A stretch of 64,000 nucleotides of DNA from Isochrysis galbana (lineage: Eukaryota > Haptophyta > Isochrysidales > Isochrysidaceae). The stretch's first letter is position 1; every line of letters begins with the position of its first letter. Both the position numbers and the translations under genes were made by a program. The notes under the pieces were generated by a model. The model ran no database searches, was not told where the DNA came from, and saw only the letters and a list, made by a program, of their open reading frames with translations. Shown here piece after piece: positions 1-10,589 of the stretch. The DNA lies in assembly GCA_018136815.1 (NCBI GenBank), contig CM030934.1:5324272-5388271 (forward strand), given 5' to 3'.

Positions 1-44
1 GAGCAACCTCTAGAGGTCTAAGTCTCACATTTTAATCTTCCCAA

Positions 45-96
45 CTGAGCGTGTAGGCCTTTAAGGCATTAAGACTCCTTTAAGGCATTTATACCA
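45..96 (+). promoter_or_regulatory. Upstream motif shared with the MPPED gene (copy 1)
   Basis: This stretch starts with CTGAGCGTGTAGG and continues with two TTAAGGCATT-type units. It lies about 140 bp upstream of the LRRC49 ATG. A near-identical copy, with a three-base gap and two substitutions, lies at 30552-30600 in the reverse orientation, upstream of the minus-strand metallophosphoesterase gene. Orientation relative to the gene is therefore the same in both places. A promoter or 5' UTR role is inferred; a small dispersed repeat is the alternative. Confidence 0.45.
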
Positions 97-235
97 AAAT
101 CAGTCGTCCTTGCCGCCGCCTTCTGTGAACGCTCGTTACTATAAAACGACACAATAGAGTAGAAATGGGGCCGTTTTGAGAAGCTCAAGCCTCTACATAT
201 CTACTTTAGCAATAGAGTAATGCGAAAGGGGCAAA

Positions 236-2356
236 ATGTCAGAGAGGGAGAGGGAGACGCGCCGTGGCGTGTCTCGCGGCATGCCTCCGTGCGGATTCTT
301 TGAGCACTCGAGCCCGAGCAGCGGAGGAGTAGTAGGTGGAGGGGCAGTGGGCTCCTTCGACTCGCGCACAATCGCACTTCTCAAGAGAATCTCTCAGGAC
401 AGGAGGGGGAGCACCGCTGGCATCGCTTTGGGCAGCTCCCCCGGCCGGCTTCGCTCTGGAGGAGCAGGCAGGCTAGGACCAGCTACGACGAGAGCGCTGA
501 CGGGAGAGGGAGGGCTATCTGGAGTGGCAGCGGGGTCTGCTTCAGCAGGAAGACTCGGCGCGGCCGCTCCTATACCGGCGGGAACGCTCGTGCGTTCGCC
601 GGCTGAGAAGCTGGCAAATCCAGAGCGCCTAAATCTTGACCGGCGCTCGCTCATCGCATGCCCGCTTCTCGAGGGGGAAGAGCGCCTCAGGCTGCTCAAT
701 TACCAGAACAATTCGATCCGTGCGATCGATAATTTGGTTGGGTTGCCCAACCTCATCTTCTTAGACTTGTACAACAATCAGATCTCACGCATCAGCGGAC
801 TCCACACCGTGCCCACGCTGCGCGTGCTGATGCTCGGCAAGAATCTCGTCGAAAGGATCGAAGGGCTTGAACCTGTGCGACGCCTGGATGTGCTCGACCT
901 GCACTGCAACAACATTAGCCGGCTAGAGGGTCTCTCCCACCTCAACGCGCTGCGTGTGCTCAACCTCGCTGGCAATGCGCTAGGCGAGCTCAACTCAGAC
1001 TGCCTCAATGGGCTCAGCTCGCTGATAGAGCTCAACCTTCGGCGTAACCGGCTCGCTCGCGTGCCCGCCCTCACTGGCGTGCCCTCGCTGCAGCGGCTCT
1101 TCCTATCGTCCAATCTGATCGCCGAGACGACCGACGTGCAGCCGCTCTCCTCAGCCGCCAGCCTTGTGGAGCTCGCACTAGACGGCAACCCAATCGCACG
1201 ACTAGTCAACTACCGCGAGCTCGTCATCGGCATCTGCTGCAACTTGCGCCATCTCGATCTGCGCCGCCTGTCAGATGAGGAGCGAGCGCGGGCTGTGAAC
1301 GGTGTCGCCGACGCGCCATGCGTGGCCGCCGCTGCGCCGTCGCAAAGTGAGGTTGACTCGGCACAGATGAGCTCCGCGCCAGCTTCGCCGCAGGTAGCTA
1401 CGCTGCAGGAGGATGACCGTACGCACGCTATCCGCGCCGCATGCCACTCGTGGCGGATCCGGATGGAGAGGGAGGCAGACCGCTCGGTGACGATCCAGCT
1501 CGGTGCTGAGGCGCCTGACGGGACGCAGCGCTGGGTCGTCGAGGTGAACGAACTCGATCAGCCTTCGTCGGACACATTTGGCTTGCTCTCCGTGAAGAGG
1601 CCCCTCTCGCTCGAGGTGATCGGCCAACCGCCCGACCGCGGCACGCTCGGGCTGAACGGACGCTCAATGAAGCTTATCTCAGCGAGCTTCCAGTACGTTC
1701 CCATGTCTTGGGTGCTGGCTGAGGCGGCGCCCCTCCTAGGTCAACTACGCGCGCTGCGCCTTTCTTGCAACAATCTCAACTCACCGAGCGAGGTGTTGGC
1801 GCTACGTGTGCTGCCAGAGCTCCGCTCCCTCCGAATCGAGTCCGCAGATAACCCATTCGTCGACTCGGCGCACTTCCGCTCTGTTGCCATTTCCGCCCTC
1901 CCGGAGCTTGTGTCACTTAACGGGACGACGGTGACCGTCGCCGAGCGCAAGAGGGCAACTGCCTTGTGGAGCCGACTGCACCGAATCTACGACCTCGCGG
2001 CGGATTGGCAATCCCTACTCGCGCCGTGCGCGCATCGGCTCGCAACGGGGAACAGCCCACCGGGCCAGTCGAGCGCCTCCCGCATTCGTAATGACGCGTC
2101 GGCGCGCCTCTTCATCAGAAGAGTGGTGGGGCACGGGTACTCAATCAACGAGAAGATGATGCGCCTCAACGTGTTGTGGCCTGAGTTATTGCGCAAATAC
2201 GATGAACGAGTGGAGCTGGAGCTGGAGAGCAGGGAGGCTCTCATGCGTCGGTATAAAGCTGTGGTTTACGGCGATGGCGAGCGACCGCAGGGTGGCAACT
2301 CGGGCACCGAGGCAGAGCGGTCCCTATCGCCACTTCGACGTCGCACTATTTCCTAG
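236..2356 (+). CDS. LRRC49: LRRC49-like tubulin polyglutamylase complex subunit
   Basis: An intronless 706-residue protein starts at the ATG at 236 and ends with TAG. Residues ~1-130 are a Ser/Gly/Ala-rich extension. From LNLDRRSL onward there are about eight SDS22-type leucine-rich repeats (LNLxxN, LDLYNNQI, LDLHCNNI), then the NPIA and LDLRRLSDEERARAV cap. The C-terminus contains YSINEKMMRLNVLWPELL and a charged helix. The order of the LxxDRR start, repeats and DEER cap matches animal LRRC49, a non-catalytic subunit of the TTLL1 polyglutamylase complex that modifies axonemal and centriolar tubulin. This implies a ciliated or flagellated cell. The family call is firm; complex membership here is inferred from homology. 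Confidence 0.82.
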   Translation: MSERERETRRGVSRGMPPCGFFEHSSPSSGGVVGGGAVGSFDSRTIALLKRISQDRRGSTAGIALGSSPGRLRSGGAGRLGPATTRALTGEGGLSGVAAGSASAGRLGAAAPIPAGTLVRSPAEKLANPERLNLDRRSLIACPLLEGEERLRLLNYQNNSIRAIDNLVGLPNLIFLDLYNNQISRISGLHTVPTLRVLMLGKNLVERIEGLEPVRRLDVLDLHCNNISRLEGLSHLNALRVLNLAGNALGELNSDCLNGLSSLIELNLRRNRLARVPALTGVPSLQRLFLSSNLIAETTDVQPLSSAASLVELALDGNPIARLVNYRELVIGICCNLRHLDLRRLSDEERARAVNGVADAPCVAAAAPSQSEVDSAQMSSAPASPQVATLQEDDRTHAIRAACHSWRIRMEREADRSVTIQLGAEAPDGTQRWVVEVNELDQPSSDTFGLLSVKRPLSLEVIGQPPDRGTLGLNGRSMKLISASFQYVPMSWVLAEAAPLLGQLRALRLSCNNLNSPSEVLALRVLPELRSLRIESADNPFVDSAHFRSVAISALPELVSLNGTTVTVAERKRATALWSRLHRIYDLAADWQSLLAPCAHRLATGNSPPGQSSASRIRNDASARLFIRRVVGHGYSINEKMMRLNVLWPELLRKYDERVELELESREALMRRYKAVVYGDGERPQGGNSGTEAERSLSPLRRRTIS

Positions 2357-2727
2357 CGATGCGGGGTCGCATGTGAACGTCCGTTGCCTCCTTGCATGCC
2401 CTTGTACGGCAAAATGAGAGGATTTTCGAGTTTTCTTGGCATTCCGGTGGGTCCTGTACTTCCTATGTAATATCCAAGGCATGCAACCGGCAAGATATAA
2501 TGGGCATGTTTAAAACGATCGCTAACGTCATGTGCGCGCGTAGCAAGCGCGCGCAAGCTATTGCAATGTGCAATGTTGCTGCGGAGCTTCCCAAGCTCCC
2601 CCCCCCCCCCCCGCGCCCCCCGCCCTGCCCTCCCCGCGCCCTCTTCCCCCTCTCCTACGTAAGTGTTCACGTTCACGGTTGCATTCTTTAAACCCAATGG
2701 GGCAGACTAATCTTATGATTGGTCGCC
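2357..2727. other. Spacer with a long C run
   Basis: No gene is supported. The spacer holds a C-rich block around 2599-2640, with a homopolymer of about 14 C, and ends in sequence resembling repeat family C in inverse orientation (CCATGGAGGGGGGCCTCGCG around 2726). Confidence 0.5.
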
Positions 2728-3522
2728 ATGGAGGGGGGCCTCGCGCCCCCCCCCACTCCCTCGACTCCCCTCATGGGGGGCGAGAACCATCCACCCCCCT
2801 GCCCCCTGCGCTGCCTCTTGGCGGCAGGCAGATGGGACACATCTAGACTGCCCAGACTCTCCCAGAGTGTCGGGCACAGATCGCACGCCCTGGCCCGCGT
2901 TGGCCAGCTTGAGGTGTCGTTCCGTCGATTATGGGACATCGCCCCGGGCGGCTTCGCACTCACCGCGCACGTGCGCGAGGGCGAACGAGACGGCAGCCCT
3001 GAGGCGACGGCTGCGCAGACAGGGGTGCGCGTCGAGCTGCAGCTGCTGCCGGTTGGCCTATCCGCCACTCCCACTCTGCCGCTCACGGGCCGCTTCGACG
3101 TGGGCATCCCGAGCGTGCCGATGACGGGCGCCGGGACGGTACTCGCGCTCGCCGAGCACGCGGCGCCTGGCGCGTACTGTGTCGTCGTGCGCCCCCAGAA
3201 TGCGAGCACACGCCACGTGACTCTCCGCGCCGCCGTGCTCGTCGAGAACAAGGACGCTTCGGGCGCCACCGAGGTGCCGCGGCGCTTCAAGGCCTTCCAC
3301 GGCGCGTCTGTCGCGCCGTACTCCGACTCGGGGCTCACGTTCGTGCCGCTGACAACGCTCACGTGCGCGGTGGCGCCTGCACCGCCCACATCGCCACCAC
3401 CCGCACCACCGTCGGTGGACTGCACTGCGCTGTTCGCCGCCGGCGGTCGCTTTGTTCTCTTTCCATGCCGCTCGTCGGGACGACTCGAATTTCGTCGGGG
3501 AGTGTCGTATTCCCTACGATGA
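2728..3522 (+). CDS. Unrecognised beta-rich protein or terminal exon
   Basis: An open frame of about 264 codons from the ATG at 2728 to TGA. I do not recognise the family. The first ~40 codons lie in low-complexity, repeat-like sequence, so the true start may be an exon beginning near 2859, after the CTCTCCCAG acceptor-like site. From GQLEVSFRRLW onward the protein alternates short hydrophobic strands (VRVELQLLP, TLRAAVLVENKD), which suggests a beta-sandwich. A proline stretch and a Cys/Phe-rich tail follow. GC-rich third positions over ~220 codons favour real coding. It could be the last exon of a gene whose upstream part is not visible, or a gene remnant carried between repeats. Confidence 0.4.
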   Translation: MEGGLAPPPTPSTPLMGGENHPPPCPLRCLLAAGRWDTSRLPRLSQSVGHRSHALARVGQLEVSFRRLWDIAPGGFALTAHVREGERDGSPEATAAQTGVRVELQLLPVGLSATPTLPLTGRFDVGIPSVPMTGAGTVLALAEHAAPGAYCVVVRPQNASTRHVTLRAAVLVENKDASGATEVPRRFKAFHGASVAPYSDSGLTFVPLTTLTCAVAPAPPTSPPPAPPSVDCTALFAAGGRFVLFPCRSSGRLEFRRGVSYSLR

Positions 3523-3544
3523 CAGACTTTTACTTCTAACCTGT

Positions 3545-4171
3545 GGGTTATTTTAAGCCTCATGGTCTCGTCGATTGGTATACCGCCTCTTCTCTTACTT
3601 TCTCTCGATGTCATCAAATGTTCCATGATTGTCTTTTGTCTTCTCTCCGTGTATCGGTTGTAGCTCCCCAGCGAGGTTTGCCCTCGTTGTGCCGACCCCT
3701 CTGTCGCATGTCCGCGCGTTGCTGAGTTACCGTGGTGCCGACGCCTTGCCGTCCGTCCAGGTGTGGTTAGTTTTCGCCCTGTTTGGTTTAGTTTGTGTGG
3801 TGTTGTACCCTCAGCTTTTTGAGTCCTGGTGTTGTAGTCTCCCGTGTCTACCTCGGACCTAAGAAGCTCTCATTCTCATTCTCTCTCTTCCACTAGCTCG
3901 CTAGCTAGCCTCGTCCCTACTCTCCGACGCCACGCGTTGCAGTCCTCCGACCTTCAGTCTACCTCATCGCTCGTATAGCGCTCGATGGCAGACACTGTCA
4001 GACCCGATTCTTACTATGACCTTTCAGACATCTTCCCGCAAGCAGCAATCAACGATCCTTCCACGACCGCGTCAGCTGCCGGCTCGATCGAACGGCCCTC
4101 TGCCTATGAGCCAGTAGTCATCGCGTGTTCACCGGCGGGTGCGCGTGAACCGATGTCAGGAGGAGGCGTGT
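3545..4171 (+). mobile_element. Possible retroelement leader and start of a gag-like ORF
   Basis: A pyrimidine-rich, T/C-skewed stretch resembles the leaders seen near 31 kb. It ends in a short ORF (ATG 3985, 62 codons, beginning MADTVRPDSYYDLSDIF) that stops inside the direct repeat at 4129. No enzymatic domain is visible. The layout of a pyrimidine-rich leader followed by an acidic Ser/Pro/Ala-rich N-terminus is like gag starts elsewhere in the window, so a truncated element is suspected. Confidence 0.25.
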
Positions 4172-4183
4172 AGCCTGGGAGTG
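4129..4183 (+). repeat. 55-bp direct repeat, copy 1
   Basis: The unit starts with TCACCGGCGGGTGCGCGTG and runs to CTGGGAGTG. It recurs at 4324-4378 with one visible difference. The two copies flank about 140 bp that include a GTGGTGTGGTG-rich microsatellite. Confidence 0.8.
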
Positions 4184-4323
4184 TATGTATGTGAGCGTGG
4201 CGGTGGTGTGGTGTGGTGTGTGGGTGACATGTGTGTGACCCATGCATCTTGGGTGTACTAGGGGCCATGTGGACACCCCAAGTGGACTATTAGCACCACT
4301 CCCGCGCACCCACGCCCATAAAC

Positions 4324-4378
4324 TCACCGGCGGGTGCGCGTGAACCGATGTCAGGAGGAGGCGTGTAGCCCGGGAGTG
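4324..4378 (+). repeat. 55-bp direct repeat, copy 2
   Basis: Second copy of the unit at 4129-4183 in the same orientation (CCCGGGAGTG in place of CCTGGGAGTG). It abuts the G run that precedes repeat family B. Confidence 0.8.
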
Positions 4379-4401
4379 GCGCGCACGGGGAGAGGGGGGG
4401 G

Positions 4402-4590
4402 GGGGGCAGAGTCTCTTATGATGTCTTACCAGTGTCTTATCAAGTCTTACTCCGTCGCCGTAAATAAGACACTTGGAGCCCTGTCTTACTAAGGCGGCGG
4501 CGCGACGTAAATAAGACAGTTGGGGGTGTCTTACGAGCAAATTTTTCGTAAGATCTTACTAAGCAAATGAGCTAAACGCCCAACACTGCT
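4402..4590 (+). repeat. Dispersed repeat family B, copy 1
   Basis: About 190 bp rich in GTCTTA/TAAGAC words, with an internal palindrome GTAAGATCTTAC. It recurs nearly unchanged at 9957-10157. Both copies are preceded by a long G run. In the copy at 10.1 kb the word CTGTCTTACT is inserted before AAACGCCCAACACTG. No coding capacity is evident. A MITE-like or other small non-autonomous element is possible. Confidence 0.75.
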
Positions 4591-4688
4591 GAATACGAGT
4601 AAGAGGTTGTCGGTATTGTAAATATTCAAGAGGGGGGGCAGCTGCCACCTCACCAGTGGGGGAAACGCTGCGAAGAAGTTCTTCATTT

Positions 4689-7600
4689 TCATCCCGATAT
4701 TTCGTGCCGAGACCGCTCGTCAACGAGTTTTTGTAGCCAGTCGGCGACCTCAATCTGCCCATTCATCACTGCCAACTCAGCGACAGACCGCCCCTCCAAA
4801 TCGGGCATATAAAGCTGCCAGTTTAGACCCGGCCCTCCAGGATCAAGCAGGAGCCAATGGAGCAAGGACAAATGGCCCTTCCAGGCTGCCTTGACCACCG
4901 CACCATGCCGCGCGTCGTTAACGTGACCCAAGTCGAAGCCTTTCGATAGTAGCCATCGACAGGTCTCGACGTTGCCGGCCGCAGCGGCCCACTGCACAGC
5001 CGCGCAACCGAAGCGATTCAGCGCATGAATATCGACACTTGGTTGGCGCACCATGAGCTCCATGGTGCTGACGTCACCCCCGAGGACTGCCCAATCAAAT
5101 GCGGTCGAGTCATCCTTCATTCGCAGGGAGGAGTCGGCGCCGTGGACGTCGATCAAATTCTTTACCACCTCGTACTGACCATTCTTGCAAGCCCACATGA
5201 GTGCGGTCCGCCCGTCCTTGTTCGCCGCGTCGATGGGGACGCCGACTTCACCGGAGAGCAGCCATTCCACTGTGTGGAGATGCCCTGCGCCCGAGGCCCA
5301 CATCAGCGAAGTGTTGCCATGTTTGTCAACGGCGTGTATTGGGTCCCATTTGCCTGAGGCGAAGAGAGCCGCCGCTTCTACGGTAGCTCCCATGGCGCAT
5401 GCGGTGAGCCCGCCGACGTGTGTGAGTGCACTACGCGGCTTTCGACAGTCGCGCTCTATGATCCGTAACGCGCGGGGGGCGGCCGGGGTCGATTTAGGAG
5501 CTGCAACAGCTATAGCTGTGAACGTCGAGTGAAGGAGTCTATCTTCGTGATGACCAATTTGCGGCAGCACCTCGCTTGCCTGACTATCATCACGCCATAT
5601 GCTTACCTCTTCATCCTTCCACCCAGCGGTAGCGCCATCTGTATCAGTGCCAACTTCGTCCATTTGATGCATGGTCGCAGCAAGCGAGCGCAGAGTGTGC
5701 TCCTCCATCTCCGCAGCAAGCGACATGTGGAGAAGTATTCCACGTGAATGGGCAGCTCTGATAATCATTGCGCCAAGAAGAGAGTCGCCACCCATCGCTG
5801 CGAAGGGCACGTCATCATCCATATCATCCTCGGCATCTGTGGGCAGCTGCAACACCTCCGCCCAAATAACTCGAAGTTGCTGCAAGATGGAGCCTTCGAG
5901 CCTCCTCCGTACGGGCCCGCCACAGGAAGAGTCGAGATCGACGCCATTCGACGGACGCTGGGGCTGAGGCTCGGAGTTGATGGGGGGACAAGGGCGGGCC
6001 TCGATTGGCCCAGTTGCTCCATGCGCACTGCCTACGACCTCCCACGTATCCACAGCATCTCGAAGTGCAGGCGCCTCCACCGAAAGGCTCTTGAGCGCCG
6101 CACTGAGTTGAGAAGCGCCAGCATCGACAGCGGGCGCAGAAGCCTCAGGAGGCGCCGTCAGAGCGGGCGAGCCTCCGATTGTCGGCAAGGACAGGCGCTC
6201 TGCCAATGCTATCCGCGCCGGCTTGCCCGTCGGCCCCTTGGGCAGCCCGCTCGGAGAGCCCACCCGATTCGAATCCATACTGGTGCCCCCGTCGGACGGA
6301 AAGTACACAAGCACTTGCGGGCACCACTTGAGGGAGAGCTTGCGCCGACCCAGTGAGCGAAGCATGCGCAAAGTTGGCCGGTCCGCCGGCTGTGTACCAG
6401 GAGCAAGGGCCAAGGCGACGCCGACAACTTCGCCAAGATACCGATGGGGTACTGAGAAAGCAAGGAGGTCTTTCACATATGGATTCGAGGCAAGTTCGCT
6501 TCGAAGCGCGTCCTCAACCTCGAAGGGCGAGATCTTTTCGCCTGCGTATCGAGGCCACCAAAGGAAACTCAGTGAAAGGAGCCAGGCCCCACCAACCACT
6601 AAACGCCCAACACAATGCCAACGCCCCTTTGGCAATCGGGCTTTCAGCTCACCCGCACGGTTGATGATCTCTTTAAATCTTCCCGAAAGGTACAAATGGC
6701 CGTTGGAAGCCATCATTCCCTTGTCGCCCGTCCGCAACCATCTACCACTTGCTTCAGTGTAAGCAGACTCGTCGGATCCAGCATCCACGCCTTCCTTTGA
6801 TAGTGTGGCGCCACCATCGCCAGGTTTGTCAAACGCATCGTCACTGACCGAAATTTTGGATGTTAACTTGGCTACACCATCGACGGTGATCAAACGCGAG
6901 TAGAAACTTGTCAAGTTGGGATCGGCGTTCATATGTGGGCGCAGTTCGTAGCCGGCGGTGACACAGCTACCGCGCACGCACACCTCGCCTTCTTCGCCTA
7001 AGGCGCAGACAATGCCGACCTGTTCGACGCCTTGACTGCCACTCGATGTGTCTAAGGCGCTAGGTGCTGATGCCGGCACTGAACCTGACGAGGCGGGCTT
7101 CACGACCCGTATCTCTGGACCCGAGCTAAGACCGACAGAGCGAAGTAAGCGGCCACCGCCTCGCGGGTTGGCAGAGATGGGCATCGATTCCGTCATGGCA
7201 TAGGTGGGCAAGACTTCGCAGCCGAGACAAGCCTCAAGCCTCGCGGCGATTGACGGTAGCAGAGCCGCGGAGCAGTTGCGAATGAATAGCAGGCCGCCGT
7301 CGGGGGGCATAGGCGCGATGCTGCTTGGATGCAACGGCCCACAGTGTTTTGCCGCCAAGGGGGTGACCCTCGTTCCGATGGCCGTTCGATGCGTGTCCCA
7401 ATCTTCGCCACGATCGCTGGTCACTACAGGCGACTCGTGCTCTAGGCCACGGTACGCTACTCTGGCCTCCGCTTCCGCTGCCTCTAAGAGAAGTAGATGC
7501 ATAGTTGGCACTGCCGAATACCAAATACGAGAGAAGTCTGCTCCAGCTCCTTCACTATCCTCGTGGCCTACGCCAGTGTCTCCGCCTGCCCGGCTAGTTT

Positions 7601-8750
7601 GTGCTGCCTGCATGCTATTCGCCGTGTTGGACGTGAGATGGGCGTCTGAGCGTGCCAACTTGGCTCTGTGCACACGATCGAGAATGGCCGCCGGGATGAA
7701 GCTGTGGTACGCAACCACAGGGGCGCCAGCGATCAGAGATGCAAGGACACTCACCGCGATGCCTAAGAGCGCAATACGGACATGTGGGTCGATAGTGCCC
7801 GTGTGCCTGCGCAATGCTGATGCAGGCATTGCGGTGCCAAGGGTGGAGGCAGTGGTTTGCGATCACGGACTCTCCGAGCGGCATGTGGCCGGTCCAATGG
7901 GCACAACCACCCGCTCCATCCAACCCATGCGGGCAATCTCATGCGAGGGAGGCGCACCGTGAATATGGAAGAGAGGCATCACAGAAAGACTAGCGTCTAG
8001 ACGGGTCAGCTTGAGAGCCGATGCAATGCAGCAAGCCCCAACGGCAAGGTTTTCGTGGGTGAGCGGTACAAGCTTAGGTTTGGAAGAGGTGCCGCTTGTA
8101 TGTAGCACTAGACACACATCCTTGCGACGACAACGTCCCTCTCCTCGAGCACTACTCGCCTCAGCACCGCATGCCGCCGCGCCAGTCGCTTGCACAACGC
8201 CTGCGCGCTGAGGGTCAGGAGCCTCTTCTGAAGGCGCCGTGCGTAATGGGGGCAGCGGCCGTTCGAGCCATTCCAGTTCCCACGCGCCTGCATGCGTGTC
8301 GGAAGCGACAATCTCGAGAATGGGGAGGCTCATTGCTCGGGCAACCTCAATGATGCGTGCATTATTGGCCTCCTTATCCCCACGTTGCACGACAACAGCC
8401 TTCGCGGGCAGGTCCTCGAACTCGTAGGCAAGCTCGGCGTGCGTGAGGCGCGGGTTGAGCGGCGCATATGTACATCCGTAGATGAACGCGAGTAGCGCGC
8501 TGGCTGCCTCAGGGCCATTGGGGATGGCGACAGCGATCCGGTCGGTGTGTCGAATACCGAAACGTCCCAGTTGAAGCGTACTGGACTGGCGCACCAGCGC
8601 GCGGAAGGTGAGGTGCGCGCGGCCGTCCGTCGACAGTATTGCCGGCCGGTCGTCGCGAGGCAGTAGCTGAAGCACAGATTGGAAGGGCAGCCTGAGCGCG
8701 TGGTGCGCGCTGGGTGGGATGGGCGGCCGCACCACGTCGGGCTCGGCCAT
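4689..8750 (-). CDS. AMP-dependent acyl-CoA ligase fused to carrier domain and ankyrin repeats
   Basis: Three exons on the minus strand (8750-7958, 7762-6653, 6541-4689) give about 1251 residues. The ATG at 8750 starts MAEPDVV. The adenylation domain fills residues ~1-750: the P-loop-like LHTSGTSSKPK near 220, RWLRTGDKG, GRFKEIINRAGEKISPFEVE and a terminal PKGPTGKPAR with the catalytic Lys. FAAMGGDSLLGAM near residue 888 carries the Ser that takes phosphopantetheine. The last ~250 residues are ankyrin-like repeats (LMWASGAGHLHTVEWLL, LMWACKNGQYEVVKNLI). The second intron has no in-frame stop and is 111 nt long, but removing it rebuilds the conserved RAGEKISPFEVE. The ligase half resembles the peroxisomal Pcs60/4-coumarate-CoA ligase branch. 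The substrate is unknown. Loading an acyl group onto the attached carrier domain is inferred. Confidence 0.85.
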
Positions 8751-9956
8751 CCAAGCGGAGTCCTTTGACTCACTCACCCGCTGTCCCCCCCCCCCCCCCC
8801 CCCTCTTCTCCCCCCTCTCCCCCCTCTCCGCTGCCCCCTGCCCTCCCACCCTGCCCGGCCGCCCGTCCGGCGGGAAAAAGAAATGGGGAGGGGGGGGGGG
8901 GGGGAAGAGCACGTGCTACCTACTACCTACTTCACTTTTACTCCTTACTGCCGGGCCGAAGCACCGAAATACAGTAGAGAGTAGAGTAAGGGTGCACCAT
9001 TGACATTGAGAAAACACGGATTTTTGCCTTCTACATTTTCTACATGCCGCAGGTAAGATACATAGATGCATGGAGACCTGCGCAAGTCTGTTAAAGATTC
9101 GGCGCTCGAGCATTCCCTTCTTGCCGCGTTCAACACGGATTAGATGATGGTTCGCGTGTGCGTGTGTGCATTTGGAACTCGTGGGCTGTAGGGCTGTACA
9201 GTATGGGTGCACCATTAAGAAAACAGGACTCAAAAGCTTCTAAAGCTTTCTTGCCCCCACCGGGCTCCGCCCGGGGGGTTCTAATTTGAGGTTTCTTAGG
9301 GGCGGGGTGGGGGTGGGTGGGGGGTTTCTTATTTCTTGCGGAGACGAAAGTCGAGTGCGCGGGCCACCCCCCCCCCCCCCGCCCCTAAGACCCCCCCCCC
9401 CCCCCCCCCCGGCGCCGTGGCCCCAACAAACTCCGCCCCCAAATGCCCTCGCTCGTCGCCATGGTCTTGGGACTGAAGGAGCTGTTCGGCACCCCTCCCG
9501 GCGGGCAGCTCACTGAGGACGTCGCAAAGATGCGACGCGAAATGGGCTTATGGGCTTGCCCGCCGCAGGCTCGCTCCTGCAGCAGGTGGAGGAGTTGTGG
9601 AATATCACATGTTTGGGAGGCAGCCCCCCCCGAAGAGCGTCGGAGCCGGCAGCTCCCCCCCCCCCCCCCCCAAACCAGCCCTGCGACCGGGAGGAAGGGG
9701 GGACGAGTGCGACGCACGGCGGCACAGGACGCACGGCAGCAGCTTCTCGGCTCGCCCAGCAAACTCGGCGGGGAGGAGATGCGGGCCAACAGACGGGGAC
9801 GAAGAGGAAGAGGGCGGCAACGAGCGCTGCAGTAGTGGACCCGAAGCAGCCGACCCTCTTGACGACTATGCCGATGGCGACGAGAATCTACGTGACGTCG
9901 GCGGCGGGGGGGGCGCGCACAGAGGGGGCGCGCACGGGGAGAGGGAGAGGGGGGGG
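8751..9956. other. Intergenic, C/G homopolymer-rich
   Basis: No gene is supported. There are runs of about 17-20 C near 8787-8803, 9367-9380 and 9391-9410, a G run near 8888-8903, and a run of about 14 C near 9657. Short words such as GGGTGCACCATT occur twice (8989 and 9204). The open frames crossing 9385-10100 are low-complexity shadows of these runs. Confidence 0.5.
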
Positions 9957-10157
9957 GGGGCGGGGGGCAGAGTGTCTTATGATGTCTTACCAGTGTCTTA
10001 TGAAGTCTTACTCCGTCGCCGTAAATAAGACACTTGGAGCCCTGTCTTACTAAGGCGGCGGCGCGACGTAAATAAGACAGTTGGGGGTGTCTTACGAGCA
10101 AATTCTTCGTAAGATCTTACTAAGTAAATGAGCTGTCTTACTAAACGCCCAACACTG
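9957..10157 (+). repeat. Dispersed repeat family B, copy 2
   Basis: Near-identical second copy of the GTCTTA-rich repeat at 4402-4590, again preceded by a G run and ending in AAACGCCCAACACTG. It lies about 430 bp upstream of the GLTP-domain gene. Confidence 0.75.
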
Positions 10158-10383
10158 GTTTCTTTTCTTCTTCCGCCAACCATCATCCATCATCATGAGA
10201 TCTTGTCTATAGAGATAGAGCTCTAATATGGTCGTCTTCTTATTTCTCCCCTCCTATCACTCATCATGAATTCATCATGTCCCCCCTCATCAATCTCTCT
10301 CGTCGCCGCCTTCCCCACGCTGTCTTATCTATCTCTCCTCTCATTCCCTCTTCTTCCTGCTTCCCCCCCCTCTCTCCCCCCAA

Positions 10384-10414
<31 letters not shown>

Positions 10415-10589
10415 ATATCGGCTCGCTCGCTCTTTGCTCGCTGGCCAGAAGAGAGGAGATCCGCTCCCCCCCCCGCTTCCCCGGCCGCCTCCCTAGCTCC
10501 GCCTCGCTCCCCTCGCCGTCTGCCAGCCGTCTCCACTGACCCCCCCCCCCCCCGCCCCGCCACGCCCCGCCACGCCCCTCCTCTTTCCC

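Noticed and set aside
9385..10101. Minus-strand 238-codon frame
   Set aside because: It spans repeat B and several homopolymers; the repeated peptide simply reflects the DNA repeat also present at 4.4 kb.
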